From the NCBI GenBank assembly GCA_030549335.1, contig CM060183.1, positions 37,508,768-37,572,767 of the forward strand: a stretch of 64,000 bases of DNA, read 5' to 3'. Under the pieces are notes generated by a model, which made no database searches, was not told the origin of the DNA, and was given only the letters and a program-made list of their open reading frames with translations. This DNA is from Pontederia crassipes. Lineage: Eukaryota; Streptophyta; Magnoliopsida; Commelinales; Pontederiaceae. Positions 11,871 to 23,800 of the stretch are shown here, in pieces; within the stretch, counting starts at the first letter, position 1; each line of letters starts with the position of its first letter. The position numbers and the translations under genes are program-made.

Positions 11871-12450
11871 AATAGATTTTGATTGAACTTGAAAATTGTC
11901 TAAATATGTTTTATAATGTTCCATGGGACTTAAAATAAAGTTTGGAGTCGGTCTGTAATTAAAATCTTGAAGAAAAATTGAAGAAATCTCAAAATCCTTT
12001 GTAATGCCCCATAATAGTTTCGTAATGACTTAAATATGGCTTTTCACGACCCGTAACAGTGATTTCTCGATCCTTGTTCAAATAGGAGTGAATCAAAATA
12101 TGATTAAATACATGATTAATTATGATGTATTTTGCATGCACCAAACTCTTTCAAACTTAAATACTTTCTTATCCTCAAGCAATGTTCAAAGTAAAGCTCT
12201 AACTTCCACTCTGTCACTCAGCTATTCTTTTTAGCACTAAAGTTTATACATCGTTCGCTTAAGTGTCTCACAATTTTTCACAATAATATAAAAATATCAA
12301 TGTTGAATACACAAGTGTAACATGAGCTTTTATTCATTTATTACTATTATATTTCTTCACTTAGAAACTTTTCATCATCATTCATTTTTTTACTTCTTTT
12401 TCTTTTCACATTCTTTTTCACTGATTTGGTACTCATGTGGTCCATGTAAC
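11871..12450. other. AT-rich intergenic DNA
   Basis: No gene is supported. A short frame at 12322-12522 is phenylalanine-rich and looks like chance coding of a pyrimidine-rich stretch. Confidence 0.45.
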
Positions 12451-13560
12451 GAACTTTTGATCGACGAATCCCACATCAAGAGGGGGGTGAATTGGTGTAT
12501 ACAAATTCTTTCACAAAATTAATTTCGAAAAGTCGATAAAACTGATCACAAGTAAATAACGATAAAGAGTAAATGAGAGATAAGGAGCAAACAAAAAGAA
12601 GCATAATGTGTTGACGAGGTTCGACTCTAACTCTTTAGCCTACGTCTCTGTTTCGACTTTTCGTCCTCGAGATCGTCGGAAATCCACTAGCTTTCTCTTT
12701 TTTGTAGGGAAAGAACAACCTTCTGTACACCACGCACCTTCTTCTCCACTCAAGAGATAAGACACAACTCTTCTTACAACAAGCTCTCGACTTTAGTAAA
12801 TTTAACTACAAGAGTTCCTTTGATCTCTCCTTTTACAAATGATGCTCACTCTTAGAATAAGGAAGAGAAAAATGATGATTTGCAAATGTTTGATTCAAGA
12901 AGTGTTTTGGATATTGACAATTTTTGGAGTGCTTTCTCTTGCTTAGATGTTTTTTTTATACTTTTGCACTCTTTTTATAGATTCCTTTTAGTGTTAATTG
13001 CATTCAAGAATTTTTGCATAATCTTCTCTTTAAAAAATAATGGTTATTGTTCACTTCAACCTTTGACCGGTTGATCACATTTATTGACTGGTCGACCGAT
13101 CATGATCATTACGCGCATTTCTCTCTGTTATAGCAGCTCATCGGACAACCAGTCTATCGATCACCATGGTCTCGATATTTTTCGAATTCATCATTGAGTT
13201 GATCAGTCGACCAATTTTATGACCGAACCATCAACCGTCATAGTCTCGACATTTCTTGAATTCGTTCTCCTATTGATCGGTCGACTGGTGTTAGATCTAT
13301 CTATCGTCATAGTCTCGACATTTTTTCGATTGATGCTTACAAAATAAAGTTAAAGAATAAAATTGAGAAAGATAATAAATTGGAGGACATTTCTTTTTGA
13401 AAAAAATGGTTGGGTCGTGAGAACCTAATGGGTCAAATGGTCAAACCTGATTTTTAACTTATTCAACAAACGTCAAAGATCAATCCGACTTTAGAATGAT
13501 GCATGAATCATTTTAAACATTGATCCGACCGACCAAGTCAAACTACGTTTTAAATCATTA
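12451..13560. mobile_element. LTR-like block with AGAGGGGGGTGAATTGG and decayed GTCGAC palindromes
   Basis: The stretch CACATCAAGAGGGGGGTGAATTGGTG followed by GTTGACGAGGTTCGACTC resembles motifs I associate with LTRs of plant Ty1/copia elements; this is recollection, not alignment. Between 13063 and 13310 are several decayed copies of TTGACCGGTTGATC and GGTCGACCGAT, separated by repeats of GTCTCGACATTT. No pol or primer binding site adjoins. The edges given are approximate. Confidence 0.35.
13063..13310. repeat. Decayed palindrome cluster (GGTCGACC) with a repeated GTCTCGA(C/T)ATTTTT block
   Basis: Four to five variants of CTGGTCGACCGAT, GATCAGTCGACCAAT and GATCGGTCGACTGGT are spread over 250 bases. 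They alternate with three copies of (A/G)TCTCGA(C/T)ATTTTTTC-like sequence. The motif is the same as in the LTR at 1134-1385. Confidence 0.55.
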
Positions 13561-14948
13561 GAGCTTGGAGATAGAATGCATGGGGAAAGGCTCGGTGCAT
13601 AAATTTGGTCTCCAATTCCATTGCTTTAAAAAATAAAAAATAAAAACTCGATACAAAATTAACCGTTCGAATCTAATTATTTTATTTGATAAATAACATA
13701 AACAAGTAAAGTTTAATATTTTGAATGAAAATATTGAAAAATTAATTATGATTAAAAGTTAAAATTTTATAATTTTTAATTGTACTATTATTCAAATGTA
13801 TTATTTCTTTCTACTTATCTTATTATTCTCTTGTTTTATTTTATCGCCATCTAACTATATTTTATATTTATGCTTAATTAATTAAAATTAGTTATTTGTT
13901 AAAAATGAATAAAAAATTAGTTTAACAATAATATTTGCACTATATAAAATTTATTGTCAATATAAACTTTTATATATTTTAATAAAAAAATAGTTGTGAA
14001 ATTTTATTTATTTCATTGAGATATAAATAATTTATCTATTACATTATAATAAAATTGTATAATAATTGAATTAAAAATAATTTATTATATGTATAATTAT
14101 ATTATTTTATATTCATCAATTAATATTATCGTTAAGTTTATAAAAATAAACTTATTTATTAATATGGTAAATTAATCTCTAACTTTAATCATCATTTGTT
14201 ATATCCGTTTGTCAAGTCATTATTAATATCAAATAAAACCAACTTGCACTAAAATAGGGACAGAGAGGAGAACAAATTGGGACCCAAAAATTCGGCCACG
14301 CGGAAACTAAGAGGATAAGAACTCGACAAATTTTCAAACTCAGATTGTGTCATTTATTTAACGTGGAACTTTCCAGATCAATTACTTCCAACTTGAATTG
14401 TGCTGGAAGTAAATAACCAGTGGTTACATAATGGGTCAACGAGCGTACAGCTCGTCAAATAAGCTGTAAATTACGGTGGACTGTTCTGCATCCTTGGATA
14501 AAAATGATCGGTGTGATAATCTTTTAAGTCCCAACCACTTCAGTTCAGCTATCAAAATCGACGGGCCGATTCGACTGCGAATCGGTCAGTAATTCGATTT
14601 GGTTTGATATCAAAATATTTTTTAATGTTAAATCGGTCAAAATCGATTCAATTCAAATTTAAAAAATAAAATTTAAAAAATGATAAATAAAAAAAATAAA
14701 AAAGAAAAGGAATATAAGAAAGGTAAAAAACGAGGGAATATGGTTTGTATAAAATTAAGCAAGAATTGAAATAAGAAAGGTAACTATTCAAAATTAATAA
14801 ACATTAAAATGAAAAATTATTAAAGAGCATAAATAAAGAAAATAAAAAGAAAAGTGTTAAAGAAAATAAGAAATAAGAATAATTTAGGATAAAATTTATT
14901 AATATAGCATCGTTAATAAATAATAGATACTAAATTAATAATAGAGTT
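13561..14948. other. Very AT-rich intergenic DNA
   Basis: No gene is supported. 14560-14660 carries CGATTCGACTGCGAATCGG and related motifs that look like the left part of another old repeat. A similar sequence (CAATTCGATCGAACTTGG) follows the TIR element at about 16590, so that element may have landed inside an older repeat. Confidence 0.4.
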
Positions 14949-16403
14949 ATTTCCTCTGACCATCCCTAAACTATCGTGAATTACTATATCTAACTCCAAA
15001 CTACGAACTTCGTTTTTTAGATATCTAATCGTAATTTTTCCAATTTGGTCCTTCCGTCCAATTACGTTGACTTCTCCATTATTTTTCATTTTCTGCATTT
15101 GTGAAATTTTCATTATACTCTTGCGTTAGTCCACTTTTACATAAAAATATAAAAATAAATATAAAAATAATTTTTAAAAAAAGAAAAACCAAGAAGGGGA
15201 CGGCGGTCGGAAAAGAGGGGGGGGTGGCCGCCCCCTCTGTGTCGTCGTCGTCGACGACACAAAGGGGGGGGGGGCACCCCCCACACACCTCTCTCTTTCC
15301 CAGCGCTGGAGAAAGGGGGTGGGGGAGTCGCCGCCCAACTGGTGTCGATGAGGATGATGAGGGTGAACAAGGAAATGCCTTTGAGGAAGCTAAAGATGTA
15401 GAAGAGGACGTCCCAGCCATGGGCCGAGCCAGTGTGCACGATGAAGGCCTCATCCTCCGACTCCGCAATGAGGTTTAGGGCCTTGAGCGCAATGACGGCG
15501 AGCATAAAGTAGTGGATTCGGAACGTTGTCCACTGCTTTCGGATGAGGATGTAGGATCAGGCAGTGGCCAAAACGACATAAGAGAGGAAGAAGAGGAAAA
15601 AGATGACGGGCAGGGAGGCGGAGCCGGCGGAGAGATAGACGCGGGCGCCGGTGGCCCGGTCGATGTTGTACATGGCGGAGCGGACGGACATGGAGACGCG
15701 GACGGAGGGGAGGCAGTTGGCGAAGATGAGGGCATACCATCCGGGATCGGAGTTGTGGTCATAGTGATACTGCTGGAGGACGTGCATCCACGCGTCACGG
15801 GTCGAGAGGAAGAACCCGAACTGGGAGAGGTCCAAGTCGCTGGACTCGTCGGAGAAGGAGACACCGGAGACGTTAAGCTCATTGAAGGGGATGATGGCGC
15901 ATGCGTCAGAGCGGACGTCCATGTCTCGGATCTCAGCCGACGATGGCCGAATCAGAGAGATGACGACGACGACAACCAGGAGGAAGAGCAGGGCCGAGGA
16001 GACCCTAGAGGTCGCCATGGACGGATTGCTCGATCGATGGCTTCTTCTCCTTCTCCTCCTCCTATTCTTGTATCACCCCCTCCTCCCGTCTCTTTCTTGG
16101 CGTCGGGAAAGGGGGGGGGGGGGTCGTCGCCCCCCGTCGACGTCGACGAAAGGGGGGCGGCGACCCCAATTTTTTCTTTTTTAAAAAATTATTTTTATAT
16201 TTATTATTATATTTTTTATGTAAAAGTGGACTAACGTAGGGGTATAATGGATATTTTACAAATGCAAAAAATGAAAAATAACAGATACGTCGACGGAATT
16301 GGACGGAAGGACCAAACTGAAAAAATCGTGATAGTTTAGGTACCCAAAAAATGAAGTTCGTAGATGTGGTAATTCACGATAATTTAGGGGTGATCCGAGA
16401 AAA
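14949..16403. mobile_element. Pack-MULE-like element with long TIRs and a captured gene fragment
   Basis: The ends are long imperfect inverted repeats of about 235 bases, 14949-15185 and about 16175-16403. Shared landmarks are CCCTAAA(C/T)TATCGTGAATTAC, TTTGGTCCTTCCGTCCAATT, TTATTTTTCATTTT and CGTTAGTCCACTTTTACATA. The interior is strikingly GC-rich, with G runs of 10-13 and palindromic CGTCGACG tracts next to each TIR. It contains 684 bases of a host membrane-protein gene (15335-16018). Long TIRs, a captured gene and no transposase are the definition of a Pack-MULE. I could not read a clean 9-bp target duplication, so MULE membership is inferred from structure. Confidence 0.65.
15335..16018 (-). 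pseudogene. Captured 5-prime part of a lung seven-transmembrane (GOST-type) receptor gene
   Basis: From ATG at 16018 there are 228 codons in one frame with a single break, TGA at 15557-15559 (codon 154), where the family context suggests tryptophan (one-base change from TGG). Visible parts are a signal peptide (MATSRVSSALLFLL... to PSSA), a lumenal stretch, a first membrane segment (SLPVIFFLFFLSYVVLA), then RKQWTTFRIHYFMLAVIALK, ALNLIAESEDEAFIVHTGSA, HGWDVLFYIFSFLKGISLFT and LIILIDTSW. These motifs are hallmarks of plant Lung_7-TM_R/GOST proteins such as Arabidopsis CAND6 and CAND7, Golgi and endomembrane seven-helix proteins. Coding similarity stops at 15335, where element-specific CCCCC-rich sequence begins; the last four or five helices are missing. 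It lies between TIRs, has no intron, and is therefore a transduplicated fragment, probably not a functional protein. Confidence 0.75.
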
Positions 16404-17511
16404 TTATTATATTTATATATTAATCATTATTATTTATCATTTTAAAAATTTTTAATAAATAAAATTATGTTATATTAGTTTTTAATATTTTTAATAGGTT
16501 TTAAATAAATTATGTACATTATCCATATATTATATCATATAACTTATATTATATTCTTATAATTAATATGAATAATTTTATTTTAATAAAATTCAGTTCA
16601 ATTCGATCGAACTTGGTTGGACCGATCCAATCACGATCCAATAAAGAGTTCGGTCCTATGGTCGATCTGATTATAAAAACATTGCTTTTTGCAGTCTGGT
16701 GTGGGATCCCTTCTTCCACGCCTCTCTTTATATTGTGTGCACAATGAACTCTCTAGCAAACAATGAGCATGAGCAAGAGTGGACCTTCCACATCTATGAC
16801 ACTGACATGCACATAAAAGAGAAAAAACACTTTCTTGGTCGAACTCCATGGTTTTGAGATAGATTCAAAAAGCACGTAGGAAATTAGAAGCAAAACTTGG
16901 GATCACCAAGCTGTTCGTCGGCATAACCATAGATGATTTTAACTACTCCGAATGTGTTACAATGCAAAGCAAAAAGAAATGGACAATTGGATTTCATAGA
17001 GAGCAGAAAAAAGTTTCCGATGCCATTCTTTTTTCTGCCTTCGTCTTCACACTTTTTTGGTTCCACCCTCAAATCCCCACGATCTTGCTTTGTCCTTTTT
17101 TTGTATACCTTCATTTGTTGCTTCCTTCCAAAATCACTTGCTACTTTGTACACAAGTTCTCTCTCTTTCCCCAAATCCATTTGTTGGTGGCATTTCTCCT
17201 TTCTCTCTCCCCCCAGTCTCCTTTGCTACTGGGGAGAATTCACAGAATTAAAATCAACGACAAGAGACAAGATGGAGGAGATGCTGATTCAAGCCCATTC
17301 TGAGCACTCCTGTCTAGTGTTGGGAGAAATGATTACGATGGCATGCTCGAAAATGACTGATTCTCAGCTGTGCTTGCCGCTTGAGGTAGTCAAGGTGGTG
17401 GCGGAAATAGGAAAGAAGAGGAACGAAGCGTTGACTTTTGGGTTTTTTTCTTTACCTATTCTCAGCTGTGCTTCCAAGTCGATAGATCACAAGATGGGCA
17501 ATAGAAAATAA
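16404..17511. other. Intergenic DNA with an unassigned short frame
   Basis: The first 200 bases are AT-rich. From about 16680 the composition becomes mixed. A frame from ATG 17273 to 17511 encodes about 79 residues starting MEEMLIQAHSEHSCLVLGEM and includes LCLPLEVVKVVAEIGKKR. It could be a first exon cut off by the neighbouring gypsy element, but I recognise no family. Frames at 16933-17303 in other phases are pyrimidine-rich and not convincing. Confidence 0.35.
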
Positions 17512-18060
17512 TGCAACCCAAAAAAGACATAGGAAAGCCAGGCACGTAGCAAAACATGTGGGTTCAAAGCATTTAAAAAAAAAAAAAGAATAACTCACGA
17601 GAAAAGAAACCGAGTAATGTAAATAGGCCAAACCCGGAGATCCAATGCTGCCGTAACCCAGTTCCACTTCTATGGGTGAAAGAAGAAGATTGATGTGCCA
17701 AAAGATGTGAGAATGCACGATGCAGTTACTTCCGGGTGATGAATATGTAAGAGAAGGAGAAAGAGAAGGAAATAACAAGTGGTGTTCGAGCTCCAAAGTT
17801 CCAAGACAATTCAAGAAAAGGATATGTAAATGGTCATTAGACTCGACTTCCTCTTATTCTTACCCCATTTTTATATTATTTCTTCTTTTTTAGTCTCATT
17901 TATAAAAAATTGTTATGAATCTAATGTGTAGAAAACCTCTAAAAGTTGCTATTCGTTCTATTATGTTTGTGTTATTATTTCATTTTCTTATCCTATTACA
18001 AAGTCTTTAAAATGACTTGGTGTACTCTTCTTTCTATTTGATCTACGTGTCTCTTCACCT
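17512..18060 (-). mobile_element. LTR (3-prime) of a decayed Ty3/gypsy element, minus orientation
   Basis: Minus-strand sequence here matches the plus-strand block at about 40060-40460. Both carry TTTTAAAGACTTTGTAATAGG, AAGAAAATGAAATAATAACAC, GGAGCTCGAACACC, TCACATCTTTTGGCACAT and CCCATAGAAGTGGAA(C/T)TGGG. The copy lies just beyond the end of gypsy pol (18080-20343) in the correct order for a 3-prime LTR. Edges are approximate because ends were not resolved. Confidence 0.5.
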
Positions 18061-18079
18061 GAGGCCGGATATAACGTTT

Positions 18080-20343
18080 TCTCCCCCTATGAAAAACGAA
18101 CCTCATCCTTGAGGTTGAAAGTAGGAAAGGATTGTTGAAAAGCTGTGTAATCTTCCCTTGAAGCATCTTCTAAAGCCTGGCCTTCCCACTACACAAGCAC
18201 TTGCCGGACAAATTTACCCTGTCGTCAAATGACCCTTGTAGACAGAATAGCCTGAGGAGCAATTATAGGCCATTAACATCACCAAGAGTTGGTAGAGCAA
18301 AGCCGACTATATGTTCACCAAAAGCTTTTTTCAATTTGGAAACATGAAAATCTGGATGTATTTTTTAGTCTGGAGGCAAAATTAGCTCATAAGCCACATA
18401 TTCCACCTTTTTAGAAATTTCAAAGGGACCACAAAACCTTCTAGCTAGCTTGTGGTGTCTGGGCTAAGGATCCTTGCTTATAGGGTTAAAGTTTAACAAA
18501 AACAAAGTCCCCAACAGTAAATTCTTAGTTATATGTAAATTAGCTAAAGTCTTCATTGGTTGTTGTGCATGTAGTAAATGATTCTTCAAGAGTTTCAAAG
18601 TTTCATAATATTAGCCTGACATATGATATAAGCAGGAATCATAGGTGTTTCCTTCCATACACTACCCCAAAAGGTGTCAAATGAGTACTTAAGTGGAAAG
18701 ATGTGTTAAAAGAGTATTCTGCCCATGGTAAAAATTTTACCCAAGTACATCAACGTTCCATAGCAAACCCAGTTCACCACTTCCATCTGACCATCATGTT
18801 GGGGATGATAAGTTGTACTCATGCGAAATTTGGTATTACTTAACTTGAAAAGCTCCTTCCATAAAGCACTAAAAAAATAGAGTTCCTATCGAAAATAATT
18901 GTACAAGAAACCCATGTAATTTGACCATTATTTCCACAAATAGTTTAGCCACCTTAATTGTGATGTATTGAGTAGGCAGAGCTCTAAAATGATAATATTT
19001 GGACAACTCATCAACCAGTACCAAAACAACAGTAAAGCTAAGTTAGAAAATCCATGAAAACATCCTCCCACACCCTGACTGGAATAGGAAGAGGTTGGAG
19101 TGATGTTACTGGACTTGTAGTACAATATTTAATTTGTTGACATACTTGGCATTGTCTTGTCAAACAAAATCCTCAATAGACTTTTTAATTCCATCCCAAA
19201 AGAACTCTGCAGCCAGTCGTTTGTAAATTTTAAGCACTCCCAAGTGACCACCCACTGGAGTCGCATGAAATTCTTGAAGCAACAACAGAATAACCAAGGA
19301 AGTAGGTAGCAAAAATATTCTTCCATTATTATATATGAGACCATCTCTGAGCAAGTGTCATGTATGCTTAGAATTCCCTTCCCTCACCTCCTATAATAAC
19401 TTGTGGTACTGTTCATTAGAAGAATATTCATTTTTCACATGATCAATAACCCTAAAAATAGGCATGGATAAACTACAAAATAATGTCTAGAATATGTTGC
19501 CTTGATAGAGCATCAACCAACTTGTTTTCTACCCTTTATACATGATGTCAAATGACTTATTTTCTACAAAATCATAACTAAGAAGTTTTGCCAAATGATG
19601 TCCCAACAAGTATTGTCGTCATTTTTTTAACTAACTCCACAATTGCATATAACTCTCACTGAAGCTTTTTCCATGCTAGGAGAGAGTCTATCACAACTAT
19701 AACATAATCCTTTGTCCCTTCTAGTCAACATTTTTGAAGCAGACAACCTCCTAATATAGGTGGTATCATAGGGTTTTTAGAAATTAAATTTATAGTAGGA
19801 AGAGAAATAGGCTTAACCGCAAAGTAGAAGAAACAGGAAGAGATTTAGAAATTGGAGGAGGAAATTGTTGCCTAGTTGAAAATGATTTAGGAAAACTAGA
19901 AGAATTCAAGAACTTTTCTTCTTGTAGTTTGGCCAAACCAATAGCTTGCACAAGATATTGAGGTTGAAAAGCTAGTACATCTCTTATAATATGAGGTTTC
20001 AAATCAGAAATGAAACAAAAAAAAAGGAGAAAAGATTCAAATAGGCCAACCACTTTATTAGAAAGAACCTCAAATTGGGACAGATACTCCAACACAGAAC
20101 AATCAACTTAGATAGGACTCCTTGATGGTCTTCAAACTTATAAGGTCCAAACAAATTGTGACCAAGAAGTAAGTTGCTGATTTCTATGCATCCACCGATA
20201 CAATTGCAAGGAAGCTCCCTCAAAAGCAGACGAGACTACTATGATTCTATTTTCTCTGCAATATTCTAAAAGTTCAAGAACTGTTCAACTTTAAAAATTC
20301 AACTTAAGGGATCATCCCTACATAGTTTAAGAATGGATATAAT
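18080..20343 (-). pseudogene. Ty3/gypsy gag-pol remnant, heavily mutated
   Basis: Reading leftwards on the minus strand: a gag segment (about 20340-19790; RIIVVSSAFEGASLQLYRWM, then YLSQFEVLSNKVVGLF and DLKPHIIRDVLAFQPQYLVQ); traces of RNase H; the integrase zinc-binding part (19354-19030; HATPVGGHLG, then [11 protein letters not shown]); the integrase core (about 19030-18900; VLVDELSKYYHFRALPTQYI); and the integrase C-terminal region (about 18520-18250; KLARRFCGPFEISKKVEYVA and KIHPDFHVSKLKKAFG). Most of the reverse transcriptase is missing between gag and RNase H. Stops and frameshifts occur throughout. The integrase tail resembles chromovirus-type elements (Tekay/Del or Reina like), but the lineage is a guess. 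It ends abruptly at 20343 where a MULE-like fragment starts. Confidence 0.7.
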
Positions 20344-20920
20344 GGGTGTCCCCCCAACTTAAATGGGGGACACTCCCCCTATTAAATCGTGCCCGTCCGT
20401 TTCGCATCGGACAGGCGCGCATCTAAGCCGACTACATTTAGTGTGGAAGCCGGCTTAGATGGGTGCGATCGGAGGCGGCCAGAAAAGGTGAAAAAAATCA
20501 TGAGCGATCCGGTTCGTGAAGGGGTAGAAAAGCGCACAGGTTAAATCTTTTAACATGTTTTACTCTCTCTCTCTCTCTCTCTCACCTCTTTTACTCTCTC
20601 TCTCTCTCTCAGAGGGAGATCGAAGCGATCGGCGATCGATGCGATCATCGTGCCGATGTCGGCCCCTCTCCGCGATCGACGAGTTCTGCCCCTCCGAGCT
20701 TCTCCCCCTTCCTCCTCTCCATCAAGATCTATCGCCGGAGACCTCGTCCATCCGGATCCACCTGCCGCTGATGAGATCTGCACCTCCGAGACCGTGTCCG
20801 ACCAGATCCGCCTGCCGCCGATGAGATCCATTATATTATTTCCATTTCTAAAGACGAATCTGTCAAATTTATGGGAAAAGCGAAGTAGAAATTCAGAGAA
20901 GGTGGGGATGGATTAGAAAG
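20344..20920 (+). mobile_element. MULE terminal fragment sharing sequence with the element at 40678
   Basis: From CAACTTAAATGGGGGACA onward this block matches the left end of the FAR1-type MULE at 40678-41100: GTTTCGCATCGGA, CATCTAAGCC, CTACATTTAGTG, GCCGGCTTAGATGGGTGCGA, GGTGAAAAAAATCA, GAAGGGGTAGAAAAGCG, and then CT microsatellites and a GC-rich part. The far part (20730-20825; CCTCGTCCATCCGGATC, GCCGATGAGATCC) resembles the complement of 46510-46610 at the right end of that MULE. There is no transposase, so this is a deleted or solo terminal piece. Confidence 0.55.
20563..20612. repeat. (CT)n microsatellites
   Basis: Two runs of CT dinucleotides separated by ACCTCTTTTA lie within the MULE fragment. 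The equivalent place in the larger MULE (40890-40940) has CT and CA runs. Confidence 0.9.
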
Positions 20921-21112
20921 AGGAGAAAAGACGATCAACAGCCTTTCAGAAGCATGAAGAAGAAGTGTCTCGCTCCACCAGCTAACCACTTGATTGGAAA
21001 GAACAAATGACTTTCGAGCCGTTCCGCACATTCCTTTTTAAAAATATAGGTAATTTAGATTATCACAAAGATTGATTATTGATAATTTTATATTATAGTG
21101 TTTGACAAGCAT

Positions 21113-22040
21113 ACTACAAGAAAATTGTTATTTTTCGACGGGCAGTTTCTGATGGATAGAAATATGTCGCAATTTACGATGGATTTTCCGACGGTTGTAA
21201 CCGTCGAAAATGAAAATAATAAATTATGTAATTTATTATATCATTATTTTATTTTTTTATGATTAGGAATGTCGATATTTCCTACGAATATCCATCCTCC
21301 TTTTTGTTTTTTCTTTTGTTTTTTAACAAACAAAGAGACGAGGTACCTTGAAATAAATAATTGTTCTGATGGAACCTTCTACCGGAAATTGCCCATTGAT
21401 ATATGGTCCAATTCCTTAATTTCCTTTAATTACTTTTAATTACTTTTTTCCGTCACAATTTTCGACGGATTTTCCGATGATTACGACCATCGAAAAAGAA
21501 AATAAGAAATTATGTAATTTGTTATATTATTATTTTATTTTTCGACGATTAGGAATGTCGATATTTTCGACGAATATCCATCCGTCGCAATTTTCAACGG
21601 ATATCCATCCGTCGCAATTTCTGACGGATTTTTTGACGCTTACGACCGTCGAAAAAGAAAATAATAAATTATGTAATTTATTATATTATTATTTTATTAT
21701 TCGACGATTAGGAACGTCGATATTTTCGACGGATATTCATCCGTCGCAATTTTCGATGGTCATAATCGTCAAATGTATAATAATATAATATGAGGAGTAT
21801 TTTATTAATATAATTAGAGACAGTCCAAATCATCGTAATTTTCGACGGTTCCGACCGTCGGTAATAATTAGCGACTGTTCAAACTGTCGATAAAATAAAA
21901 AATAAATATTATATACAACTAACTATAGTATTTTATTTTTACAATTAAATATTTTTTTATGGTCACAACCGTCGGTAACTTTAAAAATAATTAATATTTA
22001 CTTTTCCGACGGCCAGAGCCGTCGATAATTAAAATTTCGT
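21113..22040. mobile_element. CACTA-type transposon end with subterminal palindromic repeats
   Basis: It begins ACTACAAGAAAATTG, one step from the usual plant CACTA terminus CACTACAAGAAAA. It continues with more than ten copies of TTTTCGACGG and CCGTCGAAAA-type motifs in both orientations, partly as pairs (for example CCGACGGTTGTAACCGTCG). Dense subterminal repeats like these bind CACTA transposase. A block of about 125 bases around 21470-21590 is repeated at about 21600-21740. The opposite terminus was not found, so this is one end or a deletion derivative. Confidence 0.55.
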
Positions 22041-23800
22041 TATCTTACTTTTTTTTTCGTTTTCTCGCTTTCTCATCTTTCCACCTATATATATATAATA
22101 CCCCTTATTTCTGTCTTCCTCTCCTCTCTCTCTCTCTCTCCCTCTCCCTTCTGTGTGATAAATTATTAATTGAATTGATAATTGTTACAGTGACCTTCAT
22201 TGACCTTTGACCAATTTTTAATTGGTCAATTGTTAATTGTTGATTACGACCTTCGTTGACCTATGATCAATGAATAATTGATTTAAGATAGTTGAATTGA
22301 ATTGAATGGATATTAGCCATCAATAATTGATGATATGGATATTTATTTTGATTGATCAATTGATTATTGTTAATTAATATATAGTTGTCCTGATCAATCA
22401 TAAATTATTTATAGATAATTGTTTATTGATATAATTGATATTGATGTTAATATTATTACATAGCTCATATTAATAATTGTTATGTGTAATCCGTATTGAA
22501 TTATCTCATACTTGGATATGTATTTGTGATAGCGATGACGATGGTGAGACGATTGATAACTCCTTTGTTATATAGTTCATTATTGTATAGATGTGAGCCT
22601 TAACTCACATATTATTGGATATTGTGTAAATGACTTTTGTATATTATATAAATTATTATAAATTAAGTCTTCCGCTATTATAAATCAGCATATTGATCGA
22701 TCATAATTAAGTCATAAAATTGAGTGACGTATAGCTTTCTGCAAGGCAAAAAGAAAAAAACTCGGATGTTACAATAACATGATAATTTATGTGGGTTAAG
22801 TTAAAAGGATATTTTATTAATCCTACTTTGGTGGAAACGTAGATAGACATCTTCCCTAAATAGATTAGTATTTTATAACCAAACAGATAATTTAGTGGAC
22901 CTAAATGATAATCTATCTTCCAATATCAAATAACCCCTTAAAGTATGAGACCCTATCTCATCCAAATTCTAAAAATTTATATCGGTGGAGATGTCCATAT
23001 CACCTGTAAGGGTTTATTTGGTAATTTAATTATGGATGGATGAGTTAGGATGGCAAAGTAAGGATTAGTTAGGTGTAATGAAATTTTATAAAAAAAATTA
23101 GATATAAATAATGAGATGAGTTGAATTAGTTTAATCCACTCTTTTTTTGGATATAAAATATAATATATGAGTTAAGAAACGTTAAATTGAATAAATATTT
23201 TTATTATTCTTAATAAATTATTTTTTATTTGATTAATAAGAAATAAGAGTATAATAAATATATATATATATCTAACTCTTAAAAAATTATTAATTTTCAG
23301 GATTTAGTTTTAGACACAATCTTAGTCCATCCCCGGGCTCTCAATATTTTTATAAATTTTATGTGTGATAAAAAATTGATAATATGAAACGCGGGGGGTA
23401 CATTTAGGTATTATCTTTTAAACTTTTCTTTATACTATTTATATATAAATATGTAGAGGGGATTTTTTTTGGGAGTAATTTTATATGTATATCTTTATAC
23501 TATTATTATAGTATAACTTTTCTTTATACTATTATATTTTTAACTTTTCCCTGCTTTGAATAAGTTTATATGTATTCATAGTGTCCAAATATTTATGTAT
23601 AGCTCCTTAATAATTTAAGTACAATATGTTTTAATTCCAAAAGAAATAACTACGTTTGTATGAGGTGTATCTCATTTATTTAATTTTCCATAAGAAAATA
23701 ATATAATTAAGTAAATAATAAACGAAGAAAGGGAAAGAACAGCGAGCGTCGGTTGCGTGGGTGAGAGCCGAGAGGTGGTGTGGAGGAAGAGGGTTGTACG
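22041..23800. other. Intergenic and promoter-side DNA upstream of the TSP1 gene
   Basis: A (CT)n run at 22121-22142 and LTR-like text (TTGACCTTTGACC, ACTCGGATGTTACA at 22768) suggest old retrotransposon debris to about 22790. From 22800 to 23700 it is AT-rich without coding sequence. The last 60 bases (GAGCGTCGGTTGCGTGGGTG) are GC-richer, as expected for a 5-prime untranslated leader. No convincing TATA box can be singled out. Confidence 0.4.

Noticed and set aside
15101..15330. Acidic or glycine-rich reading frames near the G runs
   Set aside because: They arise from the TIR-adjacent GC palindromes and homopolymers of the transposon.
15512..16234. A 240-residue plus-strand frame in the GC-rich block
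   Set aside because: It is the antisense shadow of the captured seven-transmembrane gene fragment, which has the recognisable protein.
14540..16680. A second outer transposon around the Pack-MULE-like element
   Set aside because: Similar motifs flank it (CGATTCGA-rich), but I could not pair the ends or find a target duplication.
16933..17303. Phenylalanine-rich frames of 113-192 residues
   Set aside because: Pyrimidine-rich DNA read in several phases; no conserved motif, no start context that stands out.
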